In this document: piece by piece, positions 25,796 through 29,720 of the stretch
How positions within the stretch are numbered: position 1 is the stretch's first letter
How the letters are laid out: each line of letters starts with the position of its first letter
Assembly: GCA_003427395.1 (NCBI GenBank)
Contig: BFEA01000664.1
Location: 172,927-202,646 of the forward strand
Length of the DNA: 29,720 nucleotides
Source: Chara braunii
Lineage: Eukaryota > Streptophyta > Charophyceae > Charales > Characeae
Reading direction: 5' to 3'
Position numbers and translations under genes: made by a program
Notes under the pieces: model-generated
What the model saw: only the letters and a program-made list of their open reading frames with translations
Told to the model about the DNA's origin: nothing
Databases searched by the model: none

Positions 25796-25993
25796 CCATA
25801 CTTGCGGCGCACCGACCCTGTGCGCTGCGCGGTGCGCCGCGCGCTGTGCGGTGCGCGGACCCGAGGTGTGCGGACCCGAGGTGCGCGCGCACCAGGGTGC
25901 GCAGTGCGCTGCGCTCAGGGCCGGTGCGCTGGGGGGTGCGCGCTGGCGGGGCGCAGGTGCGCCGGGTGCGCACAACATTTTTTTTTTTTTTTT
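25796..25993 (+). repeat. GC-rich GTGCGC tract followed by poly-T
   Basis: Dense GTGCGC/GCGCAC words, including CGGACCCGAGGTG twice in tandem (25855-25885), then T15 near 25978-25993. Its left edge CCATACTTGCGGCGCA (25796-25811) is inverted at 28205-28219, where another GTGCGC-rich patch (28125-28215) also neighbours a T run. Ala/Arg/Cys-rich frames here are compositional. Confidence 0.8.
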
Positions 25994-26065
25994 ATCTTAC
26001 TGTTTGTCTCTCCAACGTTGCAGCTGGCCTCCTGGTACTTCCATCGAAACGATGAGCAAAATCGA

Positions 26066-26116
26066 GTGAATCTACCGCTGCAACATGGAAATATACACCG
26101 CCACATTTGTGTGTGT

Positions 26117-26152
<36 letters not shown>

Positions 26153-26313
26153 CAGGAAACCGTGTGGGAGAGAGAAGAAACCGTGTGCTGACACTATCGG
26201 ACCGAAGAAACCGCCCTTATCAACGGACAACATGAATCCGGAAGCGGGGCGACATGCAGAAAGGACAAACAATATGGCGGTGTATCTTTCCATGTTTTGG
26301 CGGAAGATTCATT
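26066..26313. mobile_element. inverted-repeat mini-element with about 45-bp arms
   Basis: The left arm 26066-26110 (GTGAATCTACCGCTGCAACA, TGGAAATATACACCGCCAC) is the complement of the right arm 26266-26313 (AATATGGCGGTGTATCTTTC, CATGTTTTGGCGGAAGATTC). The interior holds a TG and a GA microsatellite and the first copy of the 150-bp duplication below. A single N at 26314 marks its right edge. Confidence 0.65.
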
Positions 26314-26314
26314 N

Positions 26315-26378
<64 letters not shown>

Positions 26379-26512
26379 CCGTGTGAGAGAGCGAAGAAAT
26401 CGTGTGCTGACACTATCGGACCGAAGAAACCGCCCTTGTCAACGGGCAACATGAATCCGGAAGCGGGGCGACATGCACAAAGGACGAAAAATATGGCGGT
26501 GTATCTTTCTGA
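26148..26512 (+). repeat. about 150-bp tandem duplication separated by (GA)n
   Basis: 26148-26300 and 26372-26512 share GGAAACCGTGTG, GTGCTGACACTATCGGACCG, CATGAATCCGGAAGCGGGGC, GACATGCA and ATATGGCGGTGTATCTTTC. About 58 bases of GA repeat (26315-26372, preceded by N) lie between. The second copy breaks off after TATCTTTCT. Confidence 0.9.
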
Positions 26513-26519
26513 AACGGTA

Positions 26520-27430
26520 TTCACCAGTTCGCGGTAGCGAATGCAGATCCCAGGGCTCGATCCCTAGATCCCCGTCTTACCTGCTTACAGTATCAATGTC
26601 AACCCGTAGACTTGAAACTGCGACCTGTAGGAACGCCAGTGGTTGGCAAATTGTCGTAGGTCACAGGGTAGAAGGGAATCGAACTGTAGACCTATAGAGT
26701 AGGAGTCTAGACAGTTCCGAAGTCGTAGCTGTAGACTGCCTGAGGAGTCAAGGTCGTAGCTGCTACTTACCTGAAAGGGCAAAGTCGTAGCTGCTACAGT
26801 ACCGAAACTTGCCCTTCTAGAAGTGGCCTTTCGGAGTTGGCCTTCATTCAACAGAGGCACGTGGTCAAGTGGTGGTAGACCACTTCGCTGAGTCAATATT
26901 CCCAGTTAGTCAGTCCGGTCCTGTCCCGCAAGTACCGTCTGGGACTGTATGCACATCGTGGGCCAAGGGGTATGGGGCAGACCAACGCAGCGCAGAAGTA
27001 TAAATCAAGAGGCTGCGTCCAGCCATTCATTCATTCCTGCGGATGCCATGCGGAAGCGCTGCCTCAGCAGCTTGTGCAAGGAGGTCTGCAGTGCGCCCGA
27101 AGACGAAGAGGGCAGTGAAGTGTAGTATAGCGATAGGGTAGTGGCAGCTAGCGCTGCCATAGCTGTTGTACAGTGTGTGTGTGTGTTGCGTATGAACACT
27201 GAGTGTTGCGTGTGGGACATCCATGGTGATCCAGAGTGCGAACAGTGAGTTGTGTGGGCGCAGAGCCGCCATAGCCAGTTGAAGAGAACTCTTATCCGGT
27301 TACAATATCTTTGAGTACTGTGTGGGCACATGTCGCCAGTTTGCTGTATCGCTGTTTGCATGCAAGAGAAGTGTGAATAAACCAAGTTTGATTGCACTTT
27401 CCATGTTCTGGCGGAAGATTCATTCATACG
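26520..27430 (+). mobile_element. LTR-like transcription unit (candidate solo LTR)
   Basis: In order: repeated GTCGTAGCTGCTAC-type words (26722, 26754, 26783) as in a U3 enhancer; TATAAAT at 26999-27005; and about 370 bp later AATAAA at 27376-27381 in the context GTGTGAATAAACCAAGTTTG, as in an LTR R/U5 boundary. It ends with GGCGGAAGATTCATTCAT, followed by GGTGGTGGAGAACG. No coding region with gag or pol follows and no second LTR is seen, so a solo LTR or a host promoter-to-poly(A) unit are both possible. The left boundary is not determined. Confidence 0.35.
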
Positions 27431-27573
27431 TTGGGTGGTGGAGAACGAAGGGCCGATGAATCTGGTAAGCTCGTAACGTATCTCTGGAAACTTTTTTTTT
27501 TTTTTTGGGAGAATCTCTGAACAAATGAGACTGAATCCTCCGCTTGAACATGGAAAGATACATTGCCATTTAT

Positions 27574-27695
27574 GGGCCTCGCTGCACTACTCTGGAAATC
27601 TGCAAAACGAGAGTGAATCTTGCGTTAGAATATGGAAAGATACACCGCCAATATTTTTGTCTTTTGTGCATGTTGAGAGTAGTGCAGCGAGGCCC
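27574..27695 (-). mobile_element. 122-bp TIR mini-element, copy 2
   Basis: Perfect 20-bp inverted ends: GGGCCTCGCTGCACTACTCT (27574-27593) and its complement (27676-27695). TAT flanks both sides, a possible 3-bp target duplication. The interior contains GAATCTTGCGTTAGAATATG and GAAAGATACACCGCCAATAT, the same internal order as the 16979-17076 element. A partial repeat of the right end follows at 27700-27732. Confidence 0.8.
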
Positions 27696-27732
27696 TATGT
27701 CTTGTTGTGCATGTCGAGAGTTGTGCAGCGAG

Positions 27733-28100
27733 CCGGTTGGTGAGCATTACCGTTGAGGTTCTGACAGGTTGGACGCGCCGGGCTTCACTCGTGCAAAGAA
27801 ATTCTAAAAAAAAAATTCCAGGAAAAACGGCTGTCAGTTCCGTCGTTTTCTACTACAGAAGTAATAAGAAGAGATCGTTTTGAGAGATCGCGGCCCTCAT
27901 CATGACTGAATCTGGCCTGCAAGAACCCTACCATACAGACGGCAATAACCCTACCATACAGTGTCACACGGAGTGTTACCCGGACTACAGGTTACTAAAA
28001 TCTTTCAGGCCAACGCGCGGCCTCCAAAAAAAATTTGAATGGTCGTTTCTCATTTTACGCGAGCAGGGGGCCGGGTCTACTACCGCCCCTCACAACTTTT
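27733..28100. other. spacer, no gene recognised
   Basis: A short direct repeat (AACCCTACCATACAG twice, near 27923 and 27947) is the only structure noted. Confidence 0.45.
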
Positions 28101-28227
28101 TTTTTTTTTTTTGACCCCCATTTTTGGAGGTGCACCGCATGCAGTGCGCGCGTGTCGTGCAGGAAGCGCGGTGCGGCGCACATGCGCAGTACAGCGCATC
28201 GTGATGCGCCGCAAGTATGATCCAACC

Positions 28228-28520
28228 TCTTTCACGGCCAAAGCGTTGTTGGCTTTTTTTTTTTTTTTTTTTTTTTGGGAGTCCGACAGTCCTGCTCCCC
28301 GTGTTCTACGTTCTGCTGAGGTGCCCTCACTGAGGGCAAACTCGCACGAGTACTCCAGAAAGTGTATCCAACTGCAATCACGGTCAAAAGCTTTTTTTTT
28401 GTTGTTGTGTTTTTGAGAGTCCCACAGTTTTAGGTTCTGCTGAAGTGCCCGCACTGCGAGAAAACTCGCACGAGCACTCCAAAAAGTGTATCCAACTGCA
28501 ATCACGACCAAAGCTTGGTT
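28228..28520 (+). repeat. about 135-bp tandem repeat with poly-T heads
   Basis: Two copies (about 28280-28390 and 28415-28512) share GTTCTGCTGA, GTGCCC(T/G)CACTG, AAACTCGCACGAG, ACTCC, AGTGTATCCAACTGCAATCA and CGGTCAAA/CGACCAAAGC. Each is preceded by T-rich sequence (about T24 at 28254-28277; T8 at 28392). A partial earlier copy is TTTCACGGCCAAAGCG at 28230. Confidence 0.85.
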
Positions 28521-28830
28521 TGTTTTTTGGGACGTACGGATTTGAGATGGGCCCAAAAATTCGAAAACCTTCTGACGCTCCGACCCTGCCCCGAGCCCAC
28601 CTTTTACTTCTTGTGGCGACAAGTTGTTTTGCTGCAACGCTGAGGCCGTGTACTGGTGGTTTAAGACTCTGTTTTGCGAGGGGTGCAACTGTCTTTGCTA
28701 TCTGGCTTTGGTGACTCTGGCATCATCCAACCTTCCCTCTCAATTTGATTAATGATCAGGATCTCTCCCGCTTTGATCAATGATTAGGATCACTCTCAAA
28801 TTGATTGATGTTTATGATATCACGTTCATG
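28521..28830. other. spacer with inverted CCACCAGTACAC copy
   Basis: 28625-28670 is an inverted relative of 25192-25230 (GCTGAGGCCGTGTACTGGTG then GTTTAAG). Near 28745-28805 the words AATTTGATTAATGATCAGGA and TTTGATCAATGATTAGGATC repeat. Confidence 0.6.
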
Positions 28831-28852
28831 TTTCTGCTGCTGCTGCTGCTGC
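28831..28852 (+). repeat. (CTG)6-7 trinucleotide repeat
   Basis: A pure CTG run, six to seven units, followed by GACCCCCC. Confidence 0.95.
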
Positions 28853-28919
28853 TGGACCCCCCATGTTTTTTTCTTAATTTTAAATTTTCTATCCTCTTTA
28901 TAAAGGGAAGAGCGGGTTT

Positions 28920-29202
28920 CGCGTGACGCTGCTGCGAACCCGACCTCCCTGTGTGGGGAAAGAGGCAGGGGACAAGGCGCGGGGCACGGCGTGGTAGAGG
29001 CGTCGGGTCTGCGTGTCGCTGCGGTGAACCCGACCTCCCTGTGTTGGGAAAGAGGCGGGGGACAAGGCGCAGGCCCAAGGGGACCTTGCAGAAATCGCAG
29101 GTTCGGGCTCGTGTGACGCTGCTGCGAACCCGACCTCCCTGTGTTGGGAAAGAGGCGGGGGACAAGGCGCGGGCTCAAGGGGAACTTGCAGAAATCGCAG
29201 GT
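28920..29202 (+). repeat. tandem repeat of 90-100 bp, three units
   Basis: Units begin near 28921, 29011 and 29110. All share GTGACGCTGCTGCGAACCCG-like starts, ACCTCCCTGTGTTGGGAAAG and AGGCGGGGGACAAGGCGC; the last two also share GGGAACTTGCAGAAATCGCA-like ends. The Arg/Gly/Pro-rich frames on both strands reflect the repeat. Confidence 0.92.
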
Positions 29203-29268
29203 TATTTTTTATGTGCTCTTCGTGAGCTCGAAGGGCGGCGCGGTGCGGTAGAAGGGTTTTCGGGCCAT

Positions 29269-29694
29269 AGGGAGGTGTTTTTTTTTTTCTCGCGTGTGGA
29301 CTTCAAGGGCTGGCTGGAAAAAAGGCCGGGCCCAACCAAATGGTGTCTTCCACCGGCGTCGCTAAGTTTCTGGAACGGAAGCAGCATGAACGGCCGTACC
29401 TGCAGACGTGCGGATGTGCATGTGTGCTATCGCAGCATGCTGCAGCGAGCCGTGGCTGGAAGCTGCCATCGTTGGTTGGCGGTAGGGAGGTGTTTTTTCT
29501 TTTCCCGCGCGTGGACTTCGAGGGCTGCCTGGAAAAAAGGCCGGACCCAACCAAATTGTGTCTGCAACCGGCGTCGCGGAGTTTCTGGAACGGAAGCAGC
29601 ATGAATGGCCGTACTTGCAGACGTGCAGATGTGCATGCATGCTATCGCAGCATGCTGCAGGGAGCCATGGCTGGAAGCTGCCATCGTTGGTTGG
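29269..29694 (+). repeat. 214-bp tandem repeat, two units
   Basis: 29269-29482 and 29483-29694 both read TAGGGAGGTGTTTTTT, CGCGTGTGGACTTC-like, GGCTGGAAAAAAGGCCGG-like, GTTTCTGGAACGGAAGCAGC, ATCGCAGCATGCTGCAG and GGAAGCTGCCATCGTTGGTT, with about 10% differences. The array probably ends at 29694, where GGAGGGTTATGGGTTGG begins. Confidence 0.93.
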
Positions 29695-29720
29695 AGGGTT
29701 ATGGGTTGGCAAGTGCCAAC

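Noticed and set aside
25612-26128. Overlapping Ala/Arg/Cys-rich frames on both strands
   Set aside because: They are by-products of the GTGCGC-rich tract; all phases are open at once, as expected from composition.
26540-26575. B-box-like GGGCTCGATCCC suggesting a tRNA
   Set aside because: No matching A box or acceptor stem on either strand.
28951-29604. 217-residue plus-strand frame across the right-end repeats
   Set aside because: It spans three tandem units of one array and one and a half units of another, with no domain; opposite-strand frames are equally open.

Overview
This is a repeat-dominated piece of a eukaryotic nuclear genome, most likely a streptophyte (a land plant or charophyte alga; a Chara-like alga is my best guess, as inference only). 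Three U6 snRNA-derived sequences are present. The most complete has the plant-type U6 5' end (GTCCTTCGGGACATCC) rather than the animal form. The LINE C-termini carry the zf-RVT zinc motif common in plant LINEs, and the LTR-retrotransposon remnant is Ty3/gypsy type. There is no sign of a prokaryotic operon, defence locus or CRISPR array.

Layout. 1-4.1 kb: a small inverted-repeat element (592-927) built from repeated hairpins, then a decayed Ty3/gypsy element (about 1297-3444) cut off inside reverse transcriptase. 4.1-7.4 kb: a tRNA-like sequence, simple and tandem repeats, a cluster of CACGTG/ACGTGGC motifs, and a 200-bp tandem pair carrying C41 and C32 runs. 7.4-8.2 kb: C-terminal remnant of a second LINE type. 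8.9-9.4 kb: an antisense U6 remnant joined to a 3'-UTR-only LINE copy. 9.4-15.7 kb: a long LINE of the same family with ORF1, an endonuclease ORF, a deleted RT core, a zf-RVT C-terminus and a 3' UTR ending in an A-rich tail. 16.7-17.95 kb: a second U6 pseudogene, a tiny TIR element and about 0.8 kb of strongly purine-rich DNA ending in an assembly gap.

17.95-24.3 kb is the most informative part. A 1.3-kb block occurs twice in direct orientation (17955-19280, 22147-23470) and a third, partial, diverged copy is inverted (21507-21965). The first copy ends at a 38-nt sequence that is the Tn5 mosaic end joined tail to tail, i.e. the Nextera mate-pair junction adapter. The assembly is therefore probably chimeric at 19.3 kb. 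Between the copies lies a four-unit repeat array (19913-20388) carrying a hammerhead-ribozyme-like core on the minus strand, followed by the only good candidate for a host gene: a 582-bp first exon (20437-21018) ending in CGG|GTGAGT, and a phase-compatible 210-bp exon (24043-24252) with about 3 kb of repeats between.

24.3-29.7 kb: a third U6 fragment, minisatellites, several short TIR/inverted-repeat elements sharing a roughly 40-nt motif, a 30-bp perfect palindrome, an LTR-like unit with TATA and AATAAA signals (about 26.5-27.4 kb), GC-rich GTGCGC tracts beside poly-T, and three sets of tandem repeats to the right end. Most open reading frames in the window are chance products of simple sequence or shadows of the elements above.
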